Source of the DNA: Pontibacter russatus
Lineage (GTDB): Bacteria; Bacteroidota; Bacteroidia; Cytophagales; Hymenobacteraceae
Assembly (NCBI RefSeq): GCF_009931655.1
Contig: NZ_CP047984.1
Span: 4,729,001 to 4,793,000 of the forward strand
Direction of reading: 5' to 3'
Length of the DNA stretch: 64,000 bases
Part shown: positions 1-8,986 of the stretch, in pieces
Layout: every line of letters begins with the position of its first letter
How positions within the stretch are numbered: the stretch's first letter is position 1
Position numbers and translations under genes: made by a program
Notes under the pieces: generated by a model
What the model was told of the DNA's origin: nothing
Seen by the model: the letters and a program-made list of their open reading frames with translations, nothing else
Databases searched by the model: none

Positions 1-188
1 AAGAAGCTGCCAGTTTTTATATATACCCACATAGATGGTATAAGCACCCGGGCAAATTAATTTGTACTATAAATTAAAGTGCTATAAATCAATAGATTGC
101 TGAAAAAGCCATATGGGATACAAAGAGGCTAGTGTCTTGATACTTACGTCTTATTACTTATATAGAAATGGGCAGTGGCCGTGCAAGT

Positions 189-566
189 CTACAAGGCTTT
201 TAGAACGGCATAAAACAGGGCTCCCCACCCTAAGATGAAAGCAAGCCCGCCGAGCGGGGTAACGGCGCCGAGCCAGGTAATACCGGTGAGGCAAAGCGTG
301 TAGAGCGAGCCGGAAAAAATGAGGATACCGAAAAAGAAGCACCAGGCCGCTACCTGCAGCGCCGGCTGCTCTATCCTGAAAAGCAGAAGCCCCACCGCCA
401 GCAGCGCCAGCGTATGGTACATCTGGTATTTGACGGCAGTCTCGAAAGTGTCTACCCGGTCTGCCTCCCGCAGCATCGGGCCAAGCGCATGCGCCCCGAA
501 AGCGCCGATGGCAACTGTCAAGGCTCCGAACGCAGTGGCAATCAGTAAAATGGCTTTTTGTGTCAC
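189..566 (-). CDS. DUF423 family small membrane protein
   Basis: A 125-residue hydrophobic protein with four predicted membrane segments and the GAFGAHAL motif near residues 21-28, typical of DUF423 (YgdD-like) inner-membrane proteins. The family has no established biochemical role. The start is a GTG; an ATG 5 bases further upstream is out of frame and stops at once, so GTG is the best choice. It is transcribed alone, with the DUF2750 gene behind it on the same strand after a 121-bp gap. Length and motif match the family well. Confidence 0.85.
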   Translation of the reverse strand: MTQKAILLIATAFGALTVAIGAFGAHALGPMLREADRVDTFETAVKYQMYHTLALLAVGLLLFRIEQPALQVAAWCFFFGILIFSGSLYTLCLTGITWLGAVTPLGGLAFILGWGALFYAVLKAL

Positions 567-687
567 GTCATATATAGGTCAGGTACAGCGTGCAGGGCAC
601 GCACATCAAGGCAAAGGTAAGGCATATGGGGCGAAGTCGGCAAGTTTCCTGCCATAAAGGACGCATTAAACCGCTCCCCACAGCGTG

Positions 688-1137
688 CTATTCGTCTCCG
701 TCCATCGCCTCATTTACCTGCTCTTCAAACTCTTCCTGGCTTTCGTACTGGATAAACTTCAGCTTTTTGCCTTTGGCCTTCAGTTCGTTTATGACGTCCA
801 GGGCCACTGCCAGCGGCTCCGCCTCTTTCCCGCTCAGGTCAGCGCCCCAGTCAGCGCCCAGCAAAAGCTGGTCGCCGTACATGCCCACGCACCAGTTCTC
901 CAGGAACTCCACCAGCGATATACTCTCCGGCAGATAGGCCTCCCATTCGTCTTCGGCGCAGGCCACGGCCCCCTTTCTATCAGACCAGAACAGGATGACT
1001 TCCGTGTTTTCAGAAGCTGCTGCGCTCGATGTCGCCCAGGTTTCGTCCTTCGTAAGCCCCCATACGGCATCTGTTTCCACAATGCGTATTATAAAATTTC
1101 TATATGTCTTATCGAGAGCGGCTGTATCTTGTGTCAT
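688..1137 (-). CDS. DUF2750 domain-containing protein
   Basis: A 149-residue acidic, soluble protein with no signal peptide or membrane segment. The pattern of an N-terminal helix (YRNFIIRIVETDAVWGL), a central ILFWSDRKGAVACAEDEWE block and a late LLLGADWG motif matches DUF2750, a family of cytoplasmic proteins with no assigned function. The start is an ATG. It lies between the DUF423 gene and a glycerophosphodiesterase gene, all on the minus strand but with gaps above 100 bp, so no operon is implied. The family call is from motif memory, not from a search. Confidence 0.75.
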   Translation of the reverse strand: MTQDTAALDKTYRNFIIRIVETDAVWGLTKDETWATSSAAASENTEVILFWSDRKGAVACAEDEWEAYLPESISLVEFLENWCVGMYGDQLLLGADWGADLSGKEAEPLAVALDVINELKAKGKKLKFIQYESQEEFEEQVNEAMDGDE

Positions 1138-1309
1138 ATCTAAACAGGTTAACTTTTTAAACTCCTCTTTTTAAGCGAAATACCCAGTGCAGGAGGCCAC
1201 AGAATGGCTGCACCAAATGCGGCGCGGGATTGGTTAAAGAGCGAACTGAAGAGGAAATATAGCCTTGGCGCGAGGCAAAACAAAATAAAATACCGGATTT
1301 ATATAGAAG

Positions 1310-2212
1310 TTACAGCTCCCGGAAGAGATTCGGGAAGTCTGAGATGATGCCGTCCACTCCCATCTGCTTTAAGCGGCGCATGTCGTCCAGATCGTTCACC
1401 GTCCACGGGATAACGCTGATGCCCTGCTGGTGTGCGGCTTTTACGAGGTCTGGTGTTGTGAGATGGTGAGCCGGGCTATATATGGTGGGGGTGAAGCCAA
1501 GCTTTCGGACGTTCTGCCCAAACCCCTCGTTGTTGCTTACCAGCAGGGCCGTTTTCACCTGCGGGTACTTCTGGTGCAGAACCTGCAGCGTGCGCACGTC
1601 AAATGACTGAATGATGACCCAGGGCAGTATGTTTTTTTCCTGAATTACCTCCATCAGGCGGTCCACAAACGCTTCCGGCTCAGGGTGGTATTTATTGTCT
1701 GTGTCGGGCTTCGACTTTGTTTCGATGTTGTAGAACACCTGGGGCAGTTGGCGCCGCCTTATATATGCCTGTGTGGAGTCTATCACCTCGGATAGCAATG
1801 GTTTGTAAGCAGGCATGCGTTGCTGCTCCGGGAATTGGCTGTTGCCCCTAGATCCCACATCAAACGCTCTGATGTCGGCGTAGTTCATGTCGTAGAGAAC
1901 GTAGCTCTTTGCATCGGCGGCAATGATCTCCAACCCGTCGGGCAGCAGTTCGTGGTCCGGGTTCATGTAAGGGTCGTGTGAGAGCAGCACCTGGCCATCT
2001 TTGCTGATGTGCGCGTCCATCTCCAGGGTGGTGACGCCTAAATCCAGCGCGGCCCGCATGGCGGGCAGGGTGTTCTCGGGCAGCAGCCCGCGCGCGCCGC
2101 GGTGGCCCTGTGCATCGAAGACAGGCATTGTGGCAGCAGGGAGACGCATATCCGGGGTGCAGGCTGTAAAGAGCACGAGGCAGGCCAGGGCCGTTGAAAG
2201 AATAGGACGCAT
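1310..2212 (-). CDS. Glycerophosphodiester phosphodiesterase, lipoprotein
   Basis: A 300-residue enzyme of the GDPD family, which hydrolyses glycerophosphodiesters to glycerol-3-phosphate and an alcohol. The N-terminus is a lipoprotein signal ending LVLFTAC (Cys 18), so it is probably anchored in the periplasm or outer membrane. The family signature is clear: HRGARGLLPENT holds the first His and Glu, EMDAH the metal-binding Glu and Asp, and LLSHDP the second His. A late VNDLDDMRRLKQMGVDGIISDFP block is the usual end of the TIM barrel. The frame also opens at a TTG one codon earlier, but the ATG given here is the likelier start. Confidence 0.92.
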   Translation of the reverse strand: MRPILSTALACLVLFTACTPDMRLPAATMPVFDAQGHRGARGLLPENTLPAMRAALDLGVTTLEMDAHISKDGQVLLSHDPYMNPDHELLPDGLEIIAADAKSYVLYDMNYADIRAFDVGSRGNSQFPEQQRMPAYKPLLSEVIDSTQAYIRRRQLPQVFYNIETKSKPDTDNKYHPEPEAFVDRLMEVIQEKNILPWVIIQSFDVRTLQVLHQKYPQVKTALLVSNNEGFGQNVRKLGFTPTIYSPAHHLTTPDLVKAAHQQGISVIPWTVNDLDDMRRLKQMGVDGIISDFPNLFREL

Positions 2213-2516
2213 CAATTATATATATATCGTTATCCGAACAAACATCGCTCGTTTTCGGCCAGCAAAAAAGCCGTTACCCTAAATATAACATTTTATTTAC
2301 TTTGCTTAGTAAATGGCAACCGTTGCAGAAGGACACAGTAATATTCTCTTTTCTGTAGTGTTTATAGCTGTTCTGGTTCTCTTGCACCTGCCTTTTAGAC
2401 TTCTGTTTTTCACAAGCGGAATCCCAGGAGCGCGTTAGATATATCGGCCATCAAGTTGCTTCGCAACGTTTCTGCAACGGCTACAGCCAGCTTAGTAAAA
2501 CACGAAACCAAGGTTA

Positions 2517-3544
2517 GCGTGAACTCGGGAATTAAGCCAAAGTTCTGGCAGGATTAAATCTTTTGTTTTTGTGGTCGAGAAAGGTGTAGGCGGTCAGGCC
2601 GGAGAGGATGTGGACCAGGGCGTTGAGCGGGTTTCGGTGACGGGTGTGGTCGATGTCGCAAACGCTCATCAGAATATCATTGACGGCCTCTATACCTCCC
2701 CTCTTCATCAGGTTGAGCTTGTCTGAGAGCGTCAGGAGCATGTTTTTCATGTTCTTCCTTATTTTAGCCACCAGGTGCAGGCCCTTCTCCAGCAGTTCCC
2801 CGAGCAGGGAGGAGAGGTAGCCTCTGTCCCCGTAGCACTTGCCCTTCAGCCCCTCGAGCAGGCGCCCCAGCACCTGGTGGTTGTTGTCTGCCACGTTAGC
2901 CGGTGTGATGAGCAGGCGCGCCAGCTCTCCGTGCTGGTTTATGACCAGGTGCAGCTTGAGGCCGAAGAACCAGCCGGTGGAGCCTTTTCCCCTTGAGGCT
3001 ATCCCCTCGAAGACCCTGTGGGAGTGAATGCGCAGGTTGTCGCAGACAGGGAGCTTCTTGGAGTCTATGTAGTAGTGGCCGGTGCGGGCGGAGAGGCTGC
3101 ACCGGCACTGGGCCAGCAGAAAGGCGTGGAAGCAGGCCTGGCGGGCCAGCGAGAGGAACTGCGTGTAGGAGACGGCCCTGGGAAAGAAACTCCTCAGTTC
3201 TCCGAGTACCAGGCGCCGGTAGTAGTACTCGAAGCACTTGAAGCCCGAGAGGTGGTAGAGCACCAGGATGGTGAGCACCTCGCTCTCGGAGAGGGAGGGC
3301 TTCCTGCCGGCGGGGTGCTTTTCTAAGAGCCCTTTTGGCAGCGGATGGGAAGTGAAATAATCCTCAACCTCCTTACAGAAATCGTCAATGAAGCAGAACA
3401 CTTCTACCACCCTGGCAGTATCTATGATAAAGTGCATAAGGCTAAGGGTTTAGGTGAAACATAAGGCAATATTTCTACCTGATCCTTAGCCTTTTTTGTT
3501 GCGCAAGTACTTGATTTAAAAATATTTAATTCCCGAGTTCACGT
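2517..3544. mobile_element. IS982-family insertion sequence, complete
   Basis: A complete element of about 1,028 bp. A perfect 18-bp terminal inverted repeat is seen at 2518-2535 and 3526-3543 (outer end CGTGAACTCGGGAATTAA). The target duplication AAGGTTA is at 2510-2516 and 3545-3551; it becomes 8 bp (AAGGTTAG) if the left edge is set one base further in. Intact ends, an intact transposase and an undamaged target repeat suggest a fairly recent insertion. It sits inside a relic of a T9SS-secreted protein gene. Confidence 0.93.
2532..3437 (-). CDS. IS982 family transposase
   Basis: A 301-residue DDE transposase filling the element at 2517-3544. The family arrangement is visible: an N-terminal region with GRKPSLSESEVLTILVLYHL, first catalytic Asp in YIDSKKLPVC (D125), second Asp in YGDRGYL (D204) and Glu in GGIEAVND (E250). 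The spacing fits IS982 transposases, which move the element by cut or copy of its ends. Translation starts at ATG just inside the right inverted repeat and the stop lies within the left repeat. The frame is intact, so the element may still be active. Confidence 0.95.
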   Translation of the reverse strand: MHFIIDTARVVEVFCFIDDFCKEVEDYFTSHPLPKGLLEKHPAGRKPSLSESEVLTILVLYHLSGFKCFEYYYRRLVLGELRSFFPRAVSYTQFLSLARQACFHAFLLAQCRCSLSARTGHYYIDSKKLPVCDNLRIHSHRVFEGIASRGKGSTGWFFGLKLHLVINQHGELARLLITPANVADNNHQVLGRLLEGLKGKCYGDRGYLSSLLGELLEKGLHLVAKIRKNMKNMLLTLSDKLNLMKRGGIEAVNDILMSVCDIDHTRHRNPLNALVHILSGLTAYTFLDHKNKRFNPARTLA

Positions 3545-3890
3545 AAGGTTAGGAAAAGTCCCCTGCCTATCTATCCGAATACTAACACCGGGGACAAGCT
3601 TCATATCGCGTCGGATGGCTTCTCAAAACACGAGCTGCTGACGCTTTTCATATATGATGGGACTGGGAGGCTGGTGCATCGCTCAACTACGATGGCAGAA
3701 GAGGCCGGGGCTATGTGCATTGAATTGCAATTGAAAGACAGGCTACCGCAGGGAGTTTACTTTATCCATACTCGGGGGCTCTCGGAATGGAAAAAAAGCA
3801 GGCTGGTGGTGCAGTAGCTATATGTTCCTAGATAATCAGGTTGCCGGACTACCAGTGAGCAGGAGTGATGCAGTAAACCAAAAGCCATGT

Positions 3891-3932
3891 AAAAAGAGGG
3901 AAGCCGCCCATACAGGCGGCTTCCCTCTTTTT
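3891..3932. terminator. Bidirectional intrinsic terminator
   Basis: A perfect 18-bp stem (3891-3908 with 3915-3932) closes a 6-base loop. Its outer pairs are AAAAAG and CTTTTT, so each strand shows a GC-rich hairpin followed by a T run. It ends the minus-strand gene at 3950 and would also stop transcription coming from the secreted-protein relic on the plus strand. Confidence 0.9.
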
Positions 3933-3949
3933 ATATATAAACTTGTGTA

Positions 3950-4405
3950 TTACTGTTTAAGCGCAGTCGCGTTTTCAGGTATTGCCTCATCCATTTCGAG
4001 ATCCACGTTGGCGGCAATCTTCTTGTCCAAAGCATTATAGTCCTCGCGGCTGCCGAAGTAGTCGTTGTACTGCACCGTGCTCAGCACATTTTCCATCAGG
4101 CGGTCTCGTTCGGCATATATGGTTTTACTTTGCCTGTCAATTTCAGCCTGGTTTCCGGCATACTGCTGCTCTACAGCGGTCAGTTGCTCGGCTACCCGCA
4201 TATTGATCTCCTGGATTTTCCGAGACTGGTAATTATTCAACTGCAACCCGGTGATCATGTGGTTCGACAACTCTTTGGCTCTTGTGCTCGCCAATGCTTT
4301 CTTCGCCTTTTCGCCAGAGGCCTTGTCCATCGATTTGACTCCGCTGGCCTTAGATGCGAAAGTTGATCCAAACATCATGCAAAGCATCACAAATATCTTT
4401 CTCAT
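3950..4405 (-). CDS. Small secreted protein, tandem paralogue 1
   Basis: A 151-residue exported protein with an N-terminal signal peptide (MRKIFVMLCMMFGSTFASKA). It is paralogous to the next gene: both carry the blocks LSNxMIxxLQLNNYQSRK, EIN, EQxYAGNQ and ENVLSTVQYNDYFGSR. The middle is rich in charged helix-forming residues, which suggests a small alpha-helical periplasmic protein. The general shape recalls Spy/CpxP-type helical periplasmic proteins, but no LTxxQ motif is seen, so that link is weak. Function is unknown. It has its own terminator downstream and a gap of about 207 bp to its paralogue, so the two may be expressed separately. Confidence 0.75.
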   Translation of the reverse strand: MRKIFVMLCMMFGSTFASKASGVKSMDKASGEKAKKALASTRAKELSNHMITGLQLNNYQSRKIQEINMRVAEQLTAVEQQYAGNQAEIDRQSKTIYAERDRLMENVLSTVQYNDYFGSREDYNALDKKIAANVDLEMDEAIPENATALKQ

Positions 4406-4534
4406 AGGTTTACCCTTCCTTTCCTCAGTTTTGGTTATATTCCTTATACGAGCAGAAGGGGATGTGTAGTTGGGAATTAGAACTTTTTATATAGAAGGCG
4501 GCTCAGGGGAGAGGTGATGGATGCCGGTAAAAAG

Positions 4535-4575
4535 CACCAACGGCGGCGCTCCAATAAGGGGCGACGCCGTTGGTG
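4535..4575 (-). terminator. Intrinsic terminator after the 4613-5050 gene
   Basis: A perfect 11-bp stem pairs 4535-4545 (CACCAACGGCG) with 4565-4575. On the minus strand the stem is followed by a run of T residues (complement of 4529-4533), as expected of a Rho-independent terminator for the secreted-protein gene just upstream on that strand. Confidence 0.8.
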
Positions 4576-4612
4576 GCAAAGGGAAAAATTGCTGTGTAAT
4601 TCCTGGTTAAAG

Positions 4613-5050
4613 CTAGTTCACAGTTGTTGTTTCAGTAGTATTTGCTGTAGCTAAGCCGTTGCCGCTTTGCTGCGCCATTGTGGCCTCGGCCATAAACTGC
4701 TTGTCCAGCGCCACCAGGTTCTTTCGGCTGCCGAAGTAGTCGTTGTATTGCACAGTGCTTAGCACATTTTCAAGCTTTACGTCACGCATGGCGCACACTT
4801 CGCCGCACAGTTGGTCTATCTTCTGCTGGTTCCCCGCATACTCCTGCTCAATGGCAAGCATCTGCCTGGCAACCTCCAAGTTAATCTCATTTACTTTTCT
4901 CGACTGATAGTTATTCAGTTGCAGCTCTCGAATCATCTGGTTAGAAAGATGTGTCGCCCTTTCCTTTGCTGTTACAACCGCGCCGTCATTCGCCGAAACA
5001 GTGAACACACAACCGAACACCATACAAGTCATTACCAGTACCTTTTTCAT
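4613..5050 (-). CDS. Small secreted protein, tandem paralogue 2
   Basis: A 145-residue exported protein with a signal peptide (MKKVLVMTCMVFGCVFTVSA), related to its neighbour over most of its length through LSNQMIRELQLNNYQSRK, EQEYAGNQQKID and ENVLSTVQYNDYFGSR. It differs by two extra cysteines (QLCGEVCAMRD, about residues 82-86) and by a Thr/Asn-rich tail (TANTTETTTVN). Those cysteines are absent from the paralogue, so a disulphide specific to this copy is possible. Function is unknown. The duplicated pair probably arose by local gene duplication. Confidence 0.75.
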   Translation of the reverse strand: MKKVLVMTCMVFGCVFTVSANDGAVVTAKERATHLSNQMIRELQLNNYQSRKVNEINLEVARQMLAIEQEYAGNQQKIDQLCGEVCAMRDVKLENVLSTVQYNDYFGSRKNLVALDKQFMAEATMAQQSGNGLATANTTETTTVN

Positions 5051-5227
5051 AATTCCCCCTCTATAGTTTTAAATCTGTTTTTTCCGTCTGTGTTTACAAC
5101 GCGGCTGCAGGATAAAAAATTCCGGTCCGCTTGTAATTCCTTAACGGCTTATATAGTACACATATTGTGCCAAAAACAGCTTAAAATGCGTTTAAATGGG
5201 CTATTTACGGAGAAGGTAAGGCCTCTG

Positions 5228-5764
5228 CTACCACACGTTTTTCCACATCATCGACTCAACAGGGGTGATGGTGCGGTGGTTGTATTTTGCGTTTTCCTTG
5301 GTGTTGTAGTAGTTCTCGATGCCGCCCTTTACTTCAAAATAAATCAGCTGCCCGATGGGCATGCCGTGGTACACGCGCACCGGTTTCGAGACGGAGATCT
5401 CAAGCGTCCAGGTGTTGCAGAAGCCCACATCGCCTTTGCCGGCGGTGGCGTGGATGTCGATGCCGAGGCGCCCGACACTCGATTTCCCCTCCAGGAAGGG
5501 CACGTGCGCGTGCGTCTCGGTATACTCCAGCGTTACCCCCAGGTACAGCATGTTGGGCTGGAGCACGAAACCCTCTTCCGGTATGTCAAATACGTCAATC
5601 TCGTTGTGCTTGCGGGCGTCCAGCACCTCGTCCTTGTAAGTGGCCAGGTGGCGGCCCAGATGTACGTCGTAGGAGTTGGTGCCTAGGCAGTCGCGGTTAA
5701 AAGGCTCTACAAGAATGGTCCCTTTCTCAATCTCTTCTAAAATCTGCTTGTCTGTTAAAATCAT
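5228..5764 (-). CDS. dcd: dCTP deaminase
   Basis: A 178-residue enzyme that deaminates dCTP to dUTP, feeding dTMP synthesis. The trimeric dUTPase-like fold is recognisable from NSYDVHLG (about 30-37), VPFLEGKSSVGRLGI (88-102, nucleotide binding) and HATAGKGDVGFCNTWTLE (105-122), where the late Glu is the expected catalytic residue. The frame is open 34 codons further upstream, but the family start is MILTDKQI, so the ATG at 5764 is chosen. It stands alone, with gaps of about 180 bp on both sides. The end KNVW is the usual length for Bacteroidetes homologues. Confidence 0.93.
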   Translation of the reverse strand: MILTDKQILEEIEKGTILVEPFNRDCLGTNSYDVHLGRHLATYKDEVLDARKHNEIDVFDIPEEGFVLQPNMLYLGVTLEYTETHAHVPFLEGKSSVGRLGIDIHATAGKGDVGFCNTWTLEISVSKPVRVYHGMPIGQLIYFEVKGGIENYYNTKENAKYNHRTITPVESMMWKNVW

Positions 5765-5956
5765 GGTGTGGCGATTGTGGGATGTAAAGTAAGCAAATCT
5801 GCCGTTATATGAAAAGCGCTGCGGCCTGCGTACAGGTTTTATATATGGCCCCAAATAGGATGGCAAAACCCTGCTTCTATCGCTTGCGCCTATATAAAAA
5901 GCAGCACCTTTTATATAGATGCCGCTTTATATATAAAATGGGGGAAAAAGACAAGC

Positions 5957-7255
5957 TTAGGCCTGGTGCGCCTCCTGCAAGGCCTCCAGGTTGGCCTGCA
6001 CGTACTTCTCCACCAGTTGGTCGGTAACCGCTGTGGATACAAAGAGCGCCTCGTACTGCGAGGGAGCGAGGTATATGCCTCTATCCAGCATGCCGTTAAA
6101 ATAGCGGCCGAACAACGCGGTATCGGAAGTCTTCGCGGAGTCAAAGTCTGTCACTGGTTCCGGCGTGAAGAAAATGCTGAACATGGAGCCGACACGGTTG
6201 ATGGTATAGGCAAGGCCCAACTGCTGCATGTTCCGCTGCATGCCCGCCACCATGCTGGCACTGGTATTTTCCAACTTGTCATAGGTTTCCGGGTGCTCGT
6301 TCAGGAAATTCAGCATGGCCATGCCCGCCGACATGGCGATGGGGTTGCCCGACAGGGTGCCTGCCTGGTAAACAGGCCCAGCCGGGGAGACGTAATCCAT
6401 CAGCTCGCGCTTGCCGCCGTAGGCACCCACCGGCATGCCACCGCCGATAATCTTGCCCAGCGTACACATATCCGGTGTAACGCCATAGAGTTCCTGCGCC
6501 CCGCCGGGCGCCAGCCGGAAGCCTGTCATCACTTCGTCAAAAATGAGCACGATGCCTTCTTTGTCGCACAGGTCGCGGAGGCCCTGCAGGAAGCCCGGCT
6601 GCGGGATGACGAGCCCCATGTTGCCTGCCACCGGCTCCAGGATTATGGCGGCCACCTGTCCTTTGTTAGCTTCAGCAAGTGTTTTTACAGCCTCTAAATT
6701 ATTGTAGGGGGCCGTGAGCGTGTCGTTGGCGGTGCCTTTGGTGACGCCGGGGCTGTCGGGCACGCCCAGCGTGATGGCGCCGCTGCCCGCCGCAATCAGG
6801 AAGGAGTCGCCGTGGCCGTGGTAGCAGCCCTCGAATTTAATGATTTTGTCGCGGCCGGTGTAGCCGCGCGCCACCCGTATGGCCGACATGGTCGCCTCGG
6901 TGCCGGAGTTCACCATGCGCACTTTCTCGATGCTGGGCACCATATGCACAATCAGCTCCGCCATCTCCACCTCCTTGCGGGTGGGGGCGCCAAAAGAGAG
7001 GGAGTTCGGGATGGCCTTCTGCACGGCCTCGTTCACCACCTCTGCGGCGTGGCCCAGTATCATGGGGCCCCAGGAGTTGATCAGGTCGAGGTATTGGTTG
7101 CCGTCTTCGTCGTACAGGAAGGGGCCCTTGGCGGAAACCATGAACCGCGGGTGGCCCCCCACAGATCTAAACGCTCTGACCGGGGAGTTGACACCGCCCG
7201 GTATGCTGTTCTGTGCGCGCTGGAACAGCGCATCGCTGACAGGTGCTTGTTTCAT
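5957..7255 (-). CDS. hemL: Glutamate-1-semialdehyde 2,1-aminomutase
   Basis: A 432-residue PLP enzyme of the class III aminotransferase fold that converts glutamate-1-semialdehyde to 5-aminolevulinate, an early step of haem synthesis by the C5 route. Key parts are IPGGVNSPVRAF (18-29), the NSGTEATM phosphate-binding loop (116-123), IFDEVMTGFR (238-247) and LGKIIGGGMPVG with the Schiff-base Lys at 268. Length is normal. It starts 30 bp after the stop of the gene at 7286-8986 on the same strand, so the two are probably cotranscribed. Confidence 0.96.
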   Translation of the reverse strand: MKQAPVSDALFQRAQNSIPGGVNSPVRAFRSVGGHPRFMVSAKGPFLYDEDGNQYLDLINSWGPMILGHAAEVVNEAVQKAIPNSLSFGAPTRKEVEMAELIVHMVPSIEKVRMVNSGTEATMSAIRVARGYTGRDKIIKFEGCYHGHGDSFLIAAGSGAITLGVPDSPGVTKGTANDTLTAPYNNLEAVKTLAEANKGQVAAIILEPVAGNMGLVIPQPGFLQGLRDLCDKEGIVLIFDEVMTGFRLAPGGAQELYGVTPDMCTLGKIIGGGMPVGAYGGKRELMDYVSPAGPVYQAGTLSGNPIAMSAGMAMLNFLNEHPETYDKLENTSASMVAGMQRNMQQLGLAYTINRVGSMFSIFFTPEPVTDFDSAKTSDTALFGRYFNGMLDRGIYLAPSQYEALFVSTAVTDQLVEKYVQANLEALQEAHQA

Positions 7256-7285
7256 AAGTATCGAAAGTATATATGGGGTGTGCTG

Positions 7286-8986
7286 TCAGAAAACAGGATT
7301 CACTACCACAAGTTGCAGGTCTTCTAATTTTGTTATCGGCACGTACTGGTTGTCCGGCTGCAACTGCTGCCGTTCATTTGGGCTGGTGTAGCCGAAGCCG
7401 GAGTAAAACACCCCGGGTAGTATGCCCTCCGCCACCAACTGCTGGTTAAACTGCGGGCCGTACTGCTGGAGCCTGGTGCCGAAGTAGTACAGCATCTCGA
7501 AACCAATATATGCATACACCGAAGGCGGCAGGTTGTACCGTTGGATATACTCCTCCCGGAACCACTGATGGCCTGGGCTCTGCCTGTCTATATACCTGGG
7601 GCTGATAAAGTAGACCTCCAGGTTGTCGAGCTGGCGCAGGGAAATCTGGTTGATGTCCAGCCAGGCGTCGTACGTTACCAGGGGCATGGTCGGGGCCTTG
7701 GACTGCAGCAGGCTTGTCGCGTTTACGGCAGCCGTCATTCTGTCTGAGAAAACCGCCATATGCCCGGTGTCCTTCAGGTCCAGCCCTTTGAAGACATCGG
7801 CGGTGGCGGTGGGCTTGGTGGCGTTGATTTTCTTGTAGGCTTTCACCTTGCCGCCCAGCTTCAGGAACTGCCGGCGGTAGTAGCCGGCGAAGGTGGTGTC
7901 TTCCTTGGTGCTGTCATATATGATAATGGCGGTTTTGGGCGAGAAATGCTCATAGGCATAAGTGGCAGCCTGCCGCGCCTGCGTCGCCACCGACGACTCA
8001 AACAGGAACACGTTGCCGTTGCCCAGCGCCATGTCCAGGTCCTGCGACAGCGGGTTGACGATGTTGATGTTGTGCTGCGTGGCATACCGTGCCGCCACCC
8101 TGGCCGCAGCTTTATATATGGGCCCGATGATGAGGCTCATCTGCTCCATCTCCGGCAGGTCCAGCACCCGCTTCACGCCAACGGTGTCGGCGCTGGTGTC
8201 GTAGGTATACAAATTCAGGTTGATGCCCTGTTCCCGCAGCGTGTCTTGGGCCAATTTCATACCGGCATACATATCTGTGACAAACTGGCTTTTGCGGGCC
8301 GTAACGGCCGGGTCCTGGTTCAGCTGGAAGGGGAGGAGCACAGCCACGTTGTATCCCTGCCTGCTCAAGGCCTCCTTGCTCAGGTAGCGGCTGCTGTCCA
8401 GGTTGTGGCGGGAAACGATGTTCTCCAGCGTCCTCCGGTCCTCCGGGCGGTACCAGCCACCGATTAACTTGTCGGCATATACCTGGGCTACTGTTTTATC
8501 GGAGTCAAATTTTTGCAGCAGGCGCTCGAAAGCAGCTCTGTCGTTGAGCCGGTTCAGGTAAAAGCGCTTCAGGCCCTCTGCATCACTGGCAACGGCCGAG
8601 CCTTTCAGCTCCTGCAATTTGCTCAGGGCCCGCTCATACTCGCCCTGCTCGAACAGTACGTTCGCCAGCAGGTAATCCGCATCGGCCATGCCTGCCCATT
8701 TCGGGTTGTCGTTCTGCAGTTGCTGCAGCATCTGCCAGGCTTCGTCCGGCTTGTTGGCTTTCAGGGCCGCCAGCGCATAAAAATAAGAAGCCTCCGGCGC
8801 ATAAGGGCTGTTGTTGCCGGTCAAAGGCATGAACTCGGCCATGGCCTGGTCGAAGCGCTGCTGCTGCAGGAGGATTTTGCCGTTGCTGTACTGCGTGGCG
8901 GCATCCTGCACCTGCGCCTGTGCCGGCAGCGCCAGCGCGCCCGCCAGCAGCAAGCCTGTGGCCATGTTCCAAAAGCGTTTCATCAT
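7286..8986 (-). CDS. Periplasmic-binding-fold protein with N-terminal TPR-like region
   Basis: A protein of about 566 residues with a cleavable signal peptide ending ALPAQAQ. The N-terminal third has repeated helical pairs (YSNGKILLQQQRFDQAMAEF, DADYLLANVLFEQGEYERAL), like TPRs. From about residue 220 it has a type I periplasmic-binding fold (VAVLLPFQLN, FVTDMYAGMKLAQDTL, IIGPIYKAAARVAARYA). The layout recalls LpoA/LppC, the outer-membrane activator of PBP1A, but no lipobox is seen, so the activator role is only a possibility. The frame opens 10 codons earlier; the ATG pair at 8981-8986 is preferred because it begins the signal peptide. It lies directly upstream of hemL. Confidence 0.75.
   Translation of the reverse strand: MMKRFWNMATGLLLAGALALPAQAQVQDAATQYSNGKILLQQQRFDQAMAEFMPLTGNNSPYAPEASYFYALAALKANKPDEAWQMLQQLQNDNPKWAGMADADYLLANVLFEQGEYERALSKLQELKGSAVASDAEGLKRFYLNRLNDRAAFERLLQKFDSDKTVAQVYADKLIGGWYRPEDRRTLENIVSRHNLDSSRYLSKEALSRQGYNVAVLLPFQLNQDPAVTARKSQFVTDMYAGMKLAQDTLREQGINLNLYTYDTSADTVGVKRVLDLPEMEQMSLIIGPIYKAAARVAARYATQHNINIVNPLSQDLDMALGNGNVFLFESSVATQARQAATYAYEHFSPKTAIIIYDSTKEDTTFAGYYRRQFLKLGGKVKAYKKINATKPTATADVFKGLDLKDTGHMAVFSDRMTAAVNATSLLQSKAPTMPLVTYDAWLDINQISLRQLDNLEVYFISPRYIDRQSPGHQWFREEYIQRYNLPPSVYAYIGFEMLYYFGTRLQQYGPQFNQQLVAEGILPGVFYSGFGYTSPNERQQLQPDNQYVPITKLEDLQLVVVNPVF

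Larger units (their letters stand above)
2399..3817 (+). pseudogene. Relic of a T9SS-secreted protein, split by IS982
   Basis: The right part (3545-3817) encodes a C-terminal type A sorting domain of the Bacteroidetes type IX secretion system: PIYPNTNTGDKL, then a beta-rich stretch, then LPQGVYFIHT and a basic end before the TAG. If the IS and one copy of its target repeat are removed, the frame continues without a break into 2399-2517, giving about 126 open codons, but a TAG at 2396-2398 stops it and there is no start codon. So this is the tail of a larger secreted protein whose body has been lost, and which was then hit by the insertion. The left part is not recognisable as any domain. Confidence 0.7.
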
